Source of the DNA: Intoshia linei
Taxonomy: Eukaryota; Orthonectida; Rhopaluridae
Length of the DNA: 37,679 nt
Direction of reading: 5' to 3'
NCBI GenBank assembly: GCA_001642005.1
Contig: LWCA01000223.1
Span: 1,588-39,266, forward strand
Shown here: positions 12,501 through 22,989 of the stretch, in pieces
Position numbering within the stretch: position 1 is the stretch's first letter
How the letters are laid out: every line of letters begins with the position of its first letter
Notes under the pieces: model-generated
Database searches by the model: none
What the model was told of the DNA's origin: nothing
Seen by the model: the letters and a program-made list of their open reading frames with translations, nothing else
Made by a program: the position numbers and the translations under genes

Positions 12501-15500
12501 ATAATTGGAAGGATACGTTTATGAATATAACATAACGTTTTCCTAGAAACTCAATAAAAACTATGTTTTTTGATAAATTCATGTCAATTTTTTTTAAATT
12601 AGGCTTACATACTTAAAACATCGTTTTAATAGATGCATCATAACTTTAATTTTTCGTAACTTTAATATATATTTTCTATCTAAAATAAAATATTGAAAAT
12701 ATATAAATAATCAAATTTAAAGGATTTAAAAAAAAGACTTTTGCTTTATTATTTTTATAACTATACTAGAGATGACTCGGTAATTTCTGTATGACATTCT
12801 AGGGACGCTAAGAAATCGGATGTACCGTTTGAGAAAATTTATCTATTTATCCATAGACTTCATTTTTTACATAAACTACATACATGGATTATGATATTTT
12901 TGTAGGTTATGTCGGTATCGTAAATAGAAGTCAACAGGACATTGATGGAAATAAAGATATTATGGCAGCTCAAAAAGCTGAAGCAGAATATTTCCTGAAA
13001 CATCCAAAATATAGGTTTATTATAATAAGCACAATAGTGTACTGTATAATATACATATATGTATTTTTATTATATTAAATAATATAAAGTTGTTCAATTT
13101 AGAGCTATTGCAAGTCAATGTGGAACCTTATTTTTACAACGTCTGTTAAGTGAACAGCTGACTAACCATATTCGAGGTACTCTACCTAAAATGCTGAGAA
13201 ATATCCAAGAAAAGAATATAATGCTTGCAACTGAACTCCGTGAATTGGACGAATCTGATGTATCTTCCCCAGAAAGACGCGTCAATTTCATTTCTACGTA
13301 ATCTTAACTTATATAATATACATAATGCATAACACAATTACGTATATATAAAATGTATGACGGTTTATCAAGGTAAATCAATATCATAAATCATAAAGTT
13401 TATCACCAGTTTTTCACATAATATTTTAATATTATTTCATTCATAAAAAATAAACAAAAATGTCAAAAATGTGAGTAGTAAAGGGTTAATTGAAAAAATA
13501 GATGAACAAGTTTTACATTATAAAATTAAAAAAATAAAGAAATAAATTAATATTTGGTAAATTTTATAAAATAAAAAATATATTTCAATTAACCCAATAG
13601 TGCGATAAACAACATACAAACAAAATTTCATCAAACCATGTATGGTGACGCAGATATTGAAAATATTGAATACTCCTTTGGATACAAAATAAAAGGCTAT
13701 TTGGGACACCGACTGTCATATGAACTGAATAAGGTAATATATTACACCCTGAAATACGTATTGAGTTAAATTATATTTAGGCAGCCTTAGACATTGGGTA
13801 TATTTAATAAAAGTACGTCAAAATTTAATTAAAATCCTTAGATTTTCAGATAAACAAATTCAAATTGCAATTTCCAATAGCAATGGTATTAGGTAAATAT
13901 TTTTTTATTTTATTAATATTATTTTAAAATTTTAAATTATTCAGTCCAGCCCTCTTCCTGTCACCTTCTGTAATAGAAAATCCAATTGGTATCATAATTA
14001 CTCATTTAAAAAAACCCATTAATTTCATAATTAATTTGGTATTAACTGACATAAAAAGCGTTATCCAAGAAGTCACGGAATATGTAATACTTTTTTTTTA
14101 TTATTCATAATTAGAATTATATTTCAATTAAAAAATAAATTATTAACATGTAATATTATAAATATGTACATATATTAATATTTATATGTATTAATATGTA
14201 AATGCAGCATCACAATTCTTTTTTAAACGAATTTTTAGTTGAACAATTATCCCGGTTTCTGCGAGTATTTACAAAATTTGATTCTGCAAAAATTGACTAC
14301 ACAGGAAGAAGCTTTATTAAAATATGCTTCTGTAATAATTGATGCAGAATGTGGTTACATCTTTACAGCCAATAAGAAATTTAAAATTATGACTGATCCA
14401 AAGTAAAATTAATTATAATAAATTAATTTACATCGAAATCCGTAGACGTGATCAAACTAAAAAGAAAAAAAAGACGAATGAGACAAATAATCATTCAATA
14501 GAAAAAATAAAATCGGGATATTGTCAAATTTACAATATAAAATCATTAAGAAAAAAAGATTATTATTTTTCTTTGACAAATTTGAGTTTAACGGTTTATT
14601 CTCACATGGATGTAATTCACTGAATAATTTATATACAGTTCAATTAGATGCAAAATATTAAATTGGTTATACCCATAGAAGTGCTCATGATATTGGACGA
14701 AAATGATATTGGTTTGTGGATAGCTACTTCGGATGATAGGTATGTTATATTTTTACACATTATTACATTACATTTATCAAATTTTACGGATATACGTGTG
14801 ACCAAAACTGCAAATGTATTCCAAATTCAAATCATTTTTAAAATGAAATACTCCTTTGTTTATTTTATGATAATTTTAAATCGTAAATTAAGTTATTGTT
14901 TAAGATAAACTAACTTTTATTAAATGCGTAGCAATGATTTAAAACCGATAAGAAATCATTTTCTGAGTTGAAATTAGTAATTTTTATTTTAAATATATAG
15001 ATTTACGCCTTAATTTTTTTCGTGAAATTGTAGGATGAATATTTAAATTTTTATTTTTATATTTGCATTTTTTTATTAAAAAATTGACAAATATTAAAAT
15101 TTGTGACCAGGAATATGTTAATTTCAGTTTGATCTACGTCAATTGGAATAATCTGTACCAAGAATATACTTTTGTTAAACTTTAGGACCATTCATTTTTG
15201 AATTTTTTTCTTAAACTGTAAATGTAGCTCGTTAATTTTAACATTTAATTAATAAAATAATTTGTAAATGAAACAAAAAGTTTTTTTTAGACTGAAGCTG
15301 TTTGAAAATTAAAAATTTGAATTTTTTTGTATGTTAACTTGAAAAAACTGAATTTCTGATAAAAAAATTATTAGACTGATGTCGCCTTAAAAAAATATTA
15401 GAATTTATATTTTTTTAAAATTTAGTCACATTTTTGTTTTTATAAAAATAGGGGTAATTGTAGTCTTTAATCGTGAAGGTGCACATTTTTGACTTTAAAG

Positions 15501-18500
15501 TTTATCTTAATTTTTACGTCCAAATCTATCAACTTGGAATTTCGTCTTTATAACTTATTGGGAATATCAGCTATCAAAATAAATGGCGACAAACACAGAT
15601 AAATGAAAAAAAAATAAGTTTTCTGAATTGTTTTTAAATTTTTCTAAAAATTGGTTAATTTTTGCCTTTTTTTTTTTTGAGATATTTCTTCAAGAAATGG
15701 TATTTTTTTCCAGTTTTCTCGAAAAATTTCAAGCTCCAATAAGCCTGGCTTAGTTTTGTAGCCTTACATACAAATATTTTACATTTAATAATACATATGA
15801 TTTTCAGTTGTATATGGAAAGATGAAAGCTCATTACACATGGACGTAATAAAAAATACAAATGATGACATTAAAGATTGGAAAGCTGCTCTAATAACAGC
15901 TGGTGGTAAACTAGAAGATAAAAAAATAGAATCGGTTGAATCTAATGATGATGATGACGAAAAGGTGATACATTCAGCAACTACCTACCGTACCGAGAAT
16001 CTTGTTCGGGTGGACCTGGACGAAATTTTTGTAAAATGGGGCCTCGTTTTTCCAAATTAAGAATAAAAAAAATATATCTTGAATGTCTTGAATAACTATT
16101 TTGTGTTTTAAATTTTAAATGTCAAGTTAATAGCATTAGAGAGGTGGCTAGAGCTAGATAACATCACGTATCGTTTGTGAAAATTTTTATTACGAACCTA
16201 TTTTCATTTTCAGGATGAACTCAAGATGGGTAGGTTCGGCTCTGCATGCATTATTTCTTAATTAATAAATAATATATTTACTTTAGGTCGAGGAATATAC
16301 GGATATTTTAATGATTAAAACACTTTTACGTACATATACGGATATTGTCGTAAATAATATGTGTGACTTAATACCCAAAATTATAGTTGAATTTTTGATT
16401 AGACAGGTTAGAATTGATAATGTCTGGTTTCATTCTTTTTAGGTTGAAAGATTTATAAAAAATTACTTGATGGCGCAAATTCTGACCAAAGGAGTAATAT
16501 TCACATTATTTAAATTAGAGCCTTCAACTCTCTGTGTGCACTCTAAATGTAGAGTCTACATTGAGCCAGGGGCGTGGACAGGTGGCTAGAGCCATATGTC
16601 CCGGGCCTACAATCATGAGGGCCTAATATTTTAATTTAATAATATGTAATGTTGGAAAGTACGTAAAAATTATGATGACCAATGCGATTTCCAACTGTTT
16701 TTTTAATTTCTAGGCAATAAACAATCGATTAAACTTTGTATAGACGTATCAATTTTAAAAAAATTTGTTATATGCGGCCTAAAATGTCCATCTTACCCGG
16801 GCCTACTGCTGGCTCTCCACATCCCGGTATTGAGCCACTTCCTAAAATAACAATATATTTGATTATATAGAAGGGTTGGAACCTTTGTTTGACAGTGGTT
16901 CATTTACTAAACTCAACAAAACCCTATTGGATTTTATCGATTCAATTTTAATATTTTTAGGATCTTACTACATTATTTAATATTAAAAGAGAAACAATGT
17001 ATAGAATAGAAGAAACCAAAAAATTTTATGAAGCTACAGAGAAATCAATACATATAATTAAGAGAATTATCAACACGACAAGGAATACACCAGTACCCCC
17101 AAGTATTCGTCAAGAACAAAGAGAACCGGAAATTTCTATTAAATCGAGCAGGATGCATAAAAAACCAAATCGTAAATCAGTTATAGATAATAATGAACCT
17201 AAGATTTCAAATGAACATACAGAACAAGTACAAGATTCTCCAGAAAAAAAAACGTTAAAACCAGATAATGCCAAACAGTCAGAAATAAATAAATCTATTG
17301 TATCAGAATTAAAAAACGATCTTATGAATAATGAAATGAAGCCTCCCAAACCTAAACCTATTGATTCAAGAATAAATAAATTAAAAACTAATGAGCAAAA
17401 TAAAATTAACTCAAATCCGTTTATTTCAGAAAATAGAATGCCCAAATCCAGGTAGATTTTGTGTCAGAATAGTTTAATTGGACCCACCAACCATTCCCTT
17501 ATTATCATAACAAACTTATTGTTATTATTATGCTGGATTAGTTTCATAAAATGTATATTAGTTAGTTGTTGCAGCTAGTGATTGTGATGTCCATGAAAAT
17601 TTCAAAATGCTAAACGAGAAGGGAAGTCCCAGGAAATTTAATTAAAATTATAGGACATAATTAATTTCCATTTCTTAAAATAATGGTTTAATTGTGGTTT
17701 TGGCCATAAAGATATAAGTTTTTGAAGTTGAAATTTATGCTAATTTTCATGATTTTAAAATATGTATTGGAGCGTAATTTTTGAAAAATTCTAGGACCTG
17801 TTTAATTAAAAAAAGTGTAATTGCTTTTTTGACCCTGAAGGACTCAACTTCTGAAATTAAAATTTACGATAAAATCTCACTCTTTAAAAATGGTATTAGA
17901 AATTGTTGTTTTTAAAACACTACTTTAAAACACGCTTATTTTTGTAATTAAATGTTTACAGATAAACCGATATACAGTTTTAGCTAAATTTTTTATCCTT
18001 TAATTATATAATAAACTAACTTGATTGTTATGTACTAGGTACAAACAGCATCATAACTCTGCTGAAGGTGGACATTTTTATTATACCCGACCAATAAATT
18101 CTATAAGAAAATTTAACCTAAAAATGCTTCTATTTACTATTAGCAATCTTTTATTGGAGTGGTTCCTAAACTTGTTTCACCATGTACCCGTCATTTTACA
18201 TTATATTTTAATTGATTTATTCCCAGTTAATTTTATTTTGTCAGCATTGAATTTTACAAACAATTTTGTGATCATATTTTATTTTTTTATTTTTAAACAT
18301 ATATATACTATAGTATATATAAAAATATCTAACAAAAGTTATATATATATGTATATCTATATATTAACATATATAACATTATACATTAGGGTGTCACACC
18401 CACCAAAGAATCAAGGGCAATTAGCAATACAAGTGTGTATTTTTAAAATAGAAAAACTAATTCGCAATCAAAAACATTTAGCGCTATCTATTCGAGTTGC

Positions 18501-19241
18501 GTTTGTCATTTTAAATATTATGGAGAAATTAAAAATGAACTTTATTTTAACAGAAATTGGCATTTGGCTTTTAAACGCGGTACCGACTTTACAATATTGT
18601 TCTCCATGCTCAGTTATACAGTTTATTTTTTTAAATTTTTTCCAAGCTCAATTTTTTTGGATTTTATTAACGATTTAATTTCTCGAATTATGACTAAATA
18701 GCCAATTAACATTGTTTCAATTTTATTCATTTGCAATAATATGAATTCCATAAAATCCAAATAAGGGTATATTAAGGGTCCCTAATATACATAGAATAGA
18801 TTTTTTTGAATTTCGAAAATAACTGTTAACTACGTTTTTATCTCACTGTTCAATCTATTACACAACCTCAATTAATTTAATATTCACAAGAATCATCAAA
18901 AAGCTGATTTTCAAATTTATTATATTTTTTGCGCGTAACGCTGTGCAAAGATTAACTGTAAATGTACGTTTTAGTATTTACTTTTATGTAAAATAGTGAA
19001 AATAACCACTGTTGCAATTCTAATAATAAATAATTTACTGCAGTGCAGTGACTGCACTGTGAATAAAACTAAAAATAATTTATTTTCAGTATAACATTCA
19101 TTTTAGACCTGATAAAGCTGTTCGCGTTACGCGACCCATTAGACCTGCACCTTCACCTGTTTCATCATAGTAATTTGTTATATTAATTTCATTAATATTA
19201 TGTTTAGTGATAAGGCTCCACCACCAATTCCTGATCAATAA
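9596..19241 (+). CDS. shi: Dynamin (shibire-type large GTPase)
   Basis: Dynamin assembles on necks of budding vesicles and severs them by GTP hydrolysis. Exons by my model: 9596-9756, 9793-9866, 9910-10056, 10090-10293, 12055-12153, 12906-13014, 13103-13297, 13601-13733, 13781-13797, 13842-13892, 13945-14083, 14239-14402, 14446-14611, 14648-14739, 15808-15964, 16287-16406, 16443-16493, 16961-17451, 19107-19169, 19208-19241. All phases agree and the product is 888 aa. GTPase motifs: GSQSAGKSS at 38-46 (Lys44), Thr65, DLPG 135-138, TKLD 204-207, NRS 235-237. Stalk follows to about 500, PH domain about 500-636 (ends near [11 protein letters not shown]), GED about 637-730. The tail is charged and only its last 25 residues are Pro-rich ([20 protein letters not shown]), so the proline-rich domain is reduced. 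The start is the ATG in ACCATGAG that gives the same Lys44 numbering as other dynamins. The PH-GED junction is the least certain splice. Confidence 0.93.
10294..12054 (+). other. Dynamin intron 4 (1,761 nt), repeat-filled
   Basis: Phase-1 intron joining the DPTG and [12 protein letters not shown] exons. It contains an hAT-like terminus near 10810-10870 (GGGCCGCC, then CCCACTGGTTGCCGACCCC) and a dispersed repeat copy at about 11395-11600 (CCTTCAGGGTCAAAAACCC). No independent gene is seen; the open frames here are chance. Confidence 0.7.
10810..10870. mobile_element. hAT-like element end fragment in intron
   Basis: GGGCCGCC...GGCCCACTGGTTGCCGACCCC has the typical form of an hAT-derived repeat end. 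A partner end is not resolved. Confidence 0.4.
13781..13797 (+). other. 17-nt dynamin microexon
   Basis: GCAGCCTTAGACATTGG encodes A-A-L-D-I plus two bases of the next Gly codon. It is flanked by introns of 47 nt (13734-13780) and 44 nt (13798-13841) with GT..AG ends. It is needed to keep frame between [15 protein letters not shown]-type stalk sequence upstream and [11 protein letters not shown] downstream, and it aligns with the family segment between the two. Confidence 0.8.
14740..15807 (+). other. Dynamin intron 14 (1,068 nt) with dispersed repeat
   Basis: Phase-2 intron inside the PH-domain coding region. From about 15018 to 15600 it holds a copy of the repeat also at 20700-21370 and 33050-33560 (GAAATTGTAGGATNAATATTTA, then a GGAATAANCT motif). 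No gene is seen. Confidence 0.65.
16568..16828. mobile_element. 261-bp MITE with perfect 8-bp target duplication
   Basis: The element lies in dynamin intron 17 (16494-16960). It is flanked by identical 8-bp copies of ATTGAGCC (16560-16567 and 16829-16836). Its ends, GGGGCGTGGACAG and (minus strand) CCGGGATGTGGAGAG, are imperfect inverted repeats, and the GC-richer borders contain GGGCCTAC. An 8-bp duplication and this end style suggest a non-autonomous hAT-superfamily element. No coding capacity. Confidence 0.72.
18391..18487 (+). repeat. Transposon 5' end, copy 1 (GTGTCACACC family)
   Basis: A 97-bp segment repeated in the same orientation at 37583-37679, with only a handful of mismatches. 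Its start (CATTAGGGTGTCAC, from 18384) is the exact reverse complement of 22673-22686. This suggests terminal inverted repeats of one transposon family, here truncated inside a dynamin intron. Confidence 0.7.
19041..19059. repeat. Near-perfect palindrome
   Basis: CAGTGCAGT and ACTGCACTG are perfect reverse complements separated by one G. It sits about 50 bp upstream of the acceptor of dynamin exon 19. Function unknown. Confidence 0.6.
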
Positions 19242-19465
19242 TTGTTTTACACGAATACCATTTAATCTGAAATATCACTGATTGCATTATTAAATCATAT
19301 ATCCAATTAAAATCAATATTTCAATTCTAAATTTAAAATTCTTAGACTCTTAGTCATTGAAATAAATGATAACACAGATAGACAGACAAACAAACAAAGA
19401 GTTATTTATAAATAAGGATATTTATTTATATATAGCTGATTTATAAAATAACATGTCCTCTAGGG
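19242..19465. other. Dynamin 3' flank with repeat tail
   Basis: No further coding sequence. At about 19330-19435 is the tail of a dispersed repeat (GATAACACAGATAGACAGAC, then a terminal TAAGGAT), like those at 27660-27710 and 32545-32605. Confidence 0.45.
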
Positions 19466-19936
19466 CAGTGGTTCCCAAAAAAATATATTGTCGACCCCCC
19501 TAACAGTATACAAATATTTTTAGAGAAGATCAATTAGTACAAAATAGTGAATATGTTTATTATATTATTATAACAGCAATTAAAAAAATGTTATATTTTA
19601 ATATTAATATTACTGGTTTTATTTTATTTATAAATTATACTTTAATATAGTTGACACCCTAGTTACTAGGGCCTAGTATACAAACAATTATAAAGTTGTG
19701 ATTGTTTTTTTTTGTTTATCTACGTGTTATTGTCTCGTAAGGGTTAATAACATTTAAATTTATTATAATTCAAAATTATTCTGAATTTCAAGAATATATT
19801 AATTAAATATCAAATACTAAATTAAAAAATTTTAACGATTCTAATTCAATTTTAAAATTTTTCTTAAATCTGCGGCCCCACCCTCAGACTCTGTAGGCCC
19901 TCCTGGTAGGGCAAGCCCCCCATTTGGGAACCAATG
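19466..19936. mobile_element. hAT-like non-autonomous element, 471 bp
   Basis: Terminal inverted repeats are CAGTGGTTCCCAAA (19466-19479) and TTTGGGAACCAATG (19923-19936), 13 of 14 matching. The flanking octamers CTCTAGGG and CTCTAAAG match at 6 of 8 positions, consistent with an aged 8-bp hAT target duplication. The interior is AT-rich with a GC-richer block near 19872-19922. No ORF. Its right part is duplicated beyond the N gap. Confidence 0.65.
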
Positions 19937-20408
19937 CTCTAAAGTACATATGACTTCCGTTATTCGCTTGATCTCCATTTTGGGCGAATAACANNTAAAA
20001 AAATGTTATCTTTTAATATTAATATTACTGGTTTTATTTTAGTTATAAATCATACCTTAATATAGTTAGCACCCTAGTTACTAGGGCCTAGTATACAAAC
20101 AATTATAAAGTTGTGATTGTTTTTTTTTGTTTATCTACGTGTTATTGTCTCGTAAGGGTTAATAACATTTAAATTTATTATAATTCAAAATTATTCTGAA
20201 TTTCAAGAATATATTAATTAAATATCAAATACTAAATTAAAAAATTTTAACGATTCTAATTCAATTTTAAAATTTTTCTTAAATCTGCGGCCCCACCCTC
20301 AGACTCTGTTGGCCCTCCTGGTGGGGCAAGCCCCCCATTTCAGAACCAATGCTCTAAAGTACATATGACTTCCGTTATTCGCTTGATCTCCATTTTGGGC
20401 GAATAACA
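19581..20408 (+). repeat. Two 413-bp direct copies flanking an assembly gap
   Basis: Copy 1 is 19581-19993 and copy 2 is 19996-20408, separated only by two N (19994-19995). Both are exactly 413 bp and differ at about 10 positions by eye (about 2.4%), with no indels. Both start TAAAAAAATG and end GGGCGAATAACA. This is what is expected when two contigs with overlapping or allelic ends are placed side by side. Confidence 0.9.
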
Positions 20409-21925
20409 AAGATTATACTGTAGCTAAAAAATATCTCAACCAACTTCCAGGGCCTGCTGAATAAATTCGTCTCTAAAGGGTTAAAGAAATTAAATTCTAA
20501 AAATCTATTTTTTAACCATTTAAGTTCTCAGGTTTTACCAAACTTTTATGAATATTATGCTGGAAGGCGCAATATATTCATTTGTTTGAAAGCACAACCA
20601 GATTATTTATAAATTTAATTCATAACAATAATCCATTGAATTATGATATGAATGGTTAAAATTCTATACACATTTGTATATTATTAATTATAATTTTAGT
20701 TTTCATTTTTTTTGAAATTGTAGGATCAATATTTACATTTTCAATTTTAATCGAAATATTTGAAAAATATTGGTTGATAATATATTAAAAATTATTTTTC
20801 ACCCGGGAATGCCTAGATTTCTGGAGTTGAAATTTTGTATTTATATCAACTGGAATAAGCTCTATCAGAAAAACCCTTTTTTTCAATTTTCGGATGGTTA
20901 ATCATTTCTCAATTTTTGTTTTAATAAAATATTTCGGAAAAAAAATATATGAATACTAAAATGCTTTTTTGACCGTGAAGTCGTCACTTATCAGATTTAA
21001 ATTTTTATGTGTGTTAACATCATACAACTTTACCACCTGTAAATTTTTTGAAATTCTAGGGTTGTTCTAGGGTTTTGGCCATGAAGATATAATTTTTTTA
21101 AATTTATGATAATGTTTATGATTTTAAAATCCGCATTAGCGCATATATTTTTTTAAATTCTTTAACTCGTTTAATTTTCAAAAAGAGGGACAACAGGGGT
21201 TTTTGACCCTTAAGATGTGAAATTGGGAGTTTGAAATTTATCTTATTATACGCGGGGAAAAAACTGTAATTGAAATGTTATATTCAAAAAATTTTAAGAG
21301 TGTTAATATTTTCAATAAAGTAGGACACACAGACACACACACAACAAAAATCGTGTCGCATATTATATAAGTTAGGATATACATTAATATATTTATTGTG
21401 AAAAAAATAAATGAAATCTATAAAATATAAATATAAAACACCTATTTTTGCTCGCTGATTTGTGTTTTTGACCCCTTTTTATTAGGTAAATACGTTGGGA
21501 AGTTTTTTAACACTATTTTTAATGTAAAAGATATATAAAAAAGGGGGCGACCCTTTTAAGGGTATTTTTTCTCCTATTTTTTTAATCTCTAACACTTTTT
21601 AATTATTTTATTTTTCATTATTTCAAAACCCCCAATTTTTTCAAAATGAATGAAAAACACCCCCTCCTCTAATTTTACATTAAAAACAGGCTTTTTTTTA
21701 CAAAAAAATTAGATAAAAATATTATAAAAAAATACTTATATTGTTAAAAACACAAAAATATGCTTTTTCAAATAAACCAAATGCATTTCCTTATAAAAAA
21801 AATTAGATATCTTCTTAAATTAAAAACTCCTTTTCTTATTTTTTAATATAAGAATATTTATTAAAATTTTTTCTTGTTAAAGATAACATCACAAAAAACA
21901 TAAATCTATTCACAAAATTAGGCTG
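20409..21925. other. Intergenic repeat-rich DNA, no gene
   Basis: About 20700-21370 is a long copy of a dispersed repeat shared with 33050-33560 and dynamin intron 14; shared words include TGCTTTTTTGACCGTGAAGT and GGAATAAGCTCTATC. It ends in a CA-rich microsatellite (about 21326-21350) and TTATATAAGTTAGGAT. About 21450-21900 is low-complexity A/T/C-rich sequence. Confidence 0.6.
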
Positions 21926-22414
21926 AATATAAAAGAATATTATAATCCACCAAAATTACATCAAACAGGAATTAATTTTACTAACACAATCAAAAAACTT
22001 TCGAACTTAAGTAATTATTTTCGTGATGATTATAAAGAATGTTGCATTTTATTCCTCTCAGTTTTAACAGGATGTAGTGTAAAATTGTTAAAGCCTGGTG
22101 CTGTATCTAAAGCTCGTTGGATGGCTAAATTGATTTATTCACTCAAGGCGTATATATTGAACATTGATAGATCGACTAAAATTTTTATCATTGAATGATT
22201 ATTTTTAATTTTTTGTGCATACGGATACATCGTGTTTTGGTTAGAGGCTGCTGACGCTAAAAAAGCATCAATTAATGATAAAAAAATGATTGAGAATTGG
22301 TTATTTCTTATTGAAAAATCATTAAAGAAATTCAATAAACATAATCATTACATTTCAAAGGTAGGGTGCGCACCCGTCGTTAACGATGCCGCAGAGAAGG
22401 CATTAGTGAAATAA
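21926..22414 (+). pseudogene. Transposase-like protein fragment with one in-frame stop
   Basis: One plus-strand frame runs through YFRDDYKECC, then KPGAVSKARWMAKLIYSLK, an in-frame TGA (22195-22197), and FWLEAADAKKASINDK, to TAA at 22412-22414. The order F-R-D-D-Y, G-A-x-x-x-A-R-W-M-x-K-x-I-Y-S-L-K and I-N-D matches, from memory, a transposon-encoded protein family common in invertebrate genomes whose members are annotated as uncharacterised. Only the C-terminal half is present and no convincing start is seen. A transposon terminus (22673-22686) follows 260 bp downstream in the right orientation. Likely a dead copy. Confidence 0.65.
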
Positions 22415-22672
22415 AATTAGAATTCTCTCAAAAACAGAAATCGAAATTCAGAAAATAGTATCCACCATTAATGTATATAAATAAATTGTTTATTATATAA
22501 TTATTAATAAAAATATATAAATAAAATTCCATTTTCAATAAAAATTGTATTTTTTATTTTGTTGACCTCACATTCCTTATTTAATATTTTTTGAAAATTT
22601 TTGCAGTATGATTATTTAATTCTAAAAATACATGCATTTATTATGGAGGGTTCAACAAATTTTTAAAAAAAT

Positions 22673-22686
22673 GTGACACCCTAATG
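22673..22686 (-). mobile_element. Transposon 3' terminal inverted repeat
   Basis: GTGACACCCTAATG is the exact reverse complement of 18384-18397, the start of the repeat in dynamin intron 18. It probably bounds the element whose coding remnant is at 21926-22414. Confidence 0.55.
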
Positions 22687-22989
22687 TCCTCGTTTTAGGG
22701 TTTCCTAATTTTGAACAAAGAAAATAAAAGCATATTTTAAAGCACAGTGGAGCCTCACTATTCACCAATTCCATTATTCGCACATAAACTGAGTGTTAAC
22801 TCATAGTTCTCCATGTTCTGCGTTAGTCATAATAATATACATACATTAATATATACAGTAATCTCTTTTGCATATTAGCCAATTTTCATAAATACCAAAT
22901 ATACTCATTAGACTCTAATCATTGTAGCAGTGCTTTCTAAGACGTTTGACTTGTCGACACAAATTTCAATCAAAATAATATTACATTTA
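22687..22989. other. Intergenic, pogo-like fragment, no gene
   Basis: CAGTGGAGCCTCACTATTCACC at about 22746 resembles a pogo/Tigger-type end and is followed by ATTATTCGCAC, a word related to the TTATTCGC near 19957 and 20373. Nothing else is recognised. Confidence 0.35.

Larger units (their letters stand above)
17452..19106 (+). other. Dynamin intron 18 (1,655 nt), repeat-filled
   Basis: Phase-2 intron before the Pro-rich terminal exons. Contents: a dispersed repeat copy (about 17700-17930, TTTTTGACCCTGAAGGACTC), a second repeat (about 18013-18260) with a paralogous copy at 27956-28200, an AT dinucleotide tract (18298-18375), and a transposon end beginning at 18391. A 217-codon open frame crosses these repeats and is not a gene. 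A 9-bp-arm palindrome lies at 19041-19059. Confidence 0.7.

Noticed and set aside
16214-16229. Candidate dynamin mini-exon between PH and GED
   Set aside because: It has an acceptor and a GT donor, but no reading phase joins it both to exon 15 and to the GED exon, whereas joining 15964 to 16287 directly keeps frame. Kept only as a possibility.
17110-17445. 111-codon minus-strand open frame
   Set aside because: Exact antisense shadow of dynamin exon 18; its Leu/Ser-rich composition follows from the Lys/Asn/Glu-rich sense strand.
18025-18678. 217-codon plus-strand open frame
   Set aside because: It lies in dynamin intron 18, crosses two dispersed repeats and an AT dinucleotide tract, and is Phe/Ile/Leu/Tyr-rich; its first part has a non-coding paralogue at 27956-28200.
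18384-22686. Single 4.3-kb transposon between the matching GTGTCAC ends
   Set aside because: Two phase-compatible dynamin terminal exons (19107-19241) lie between the ends, so they more likely belong to two separate truncated copies.
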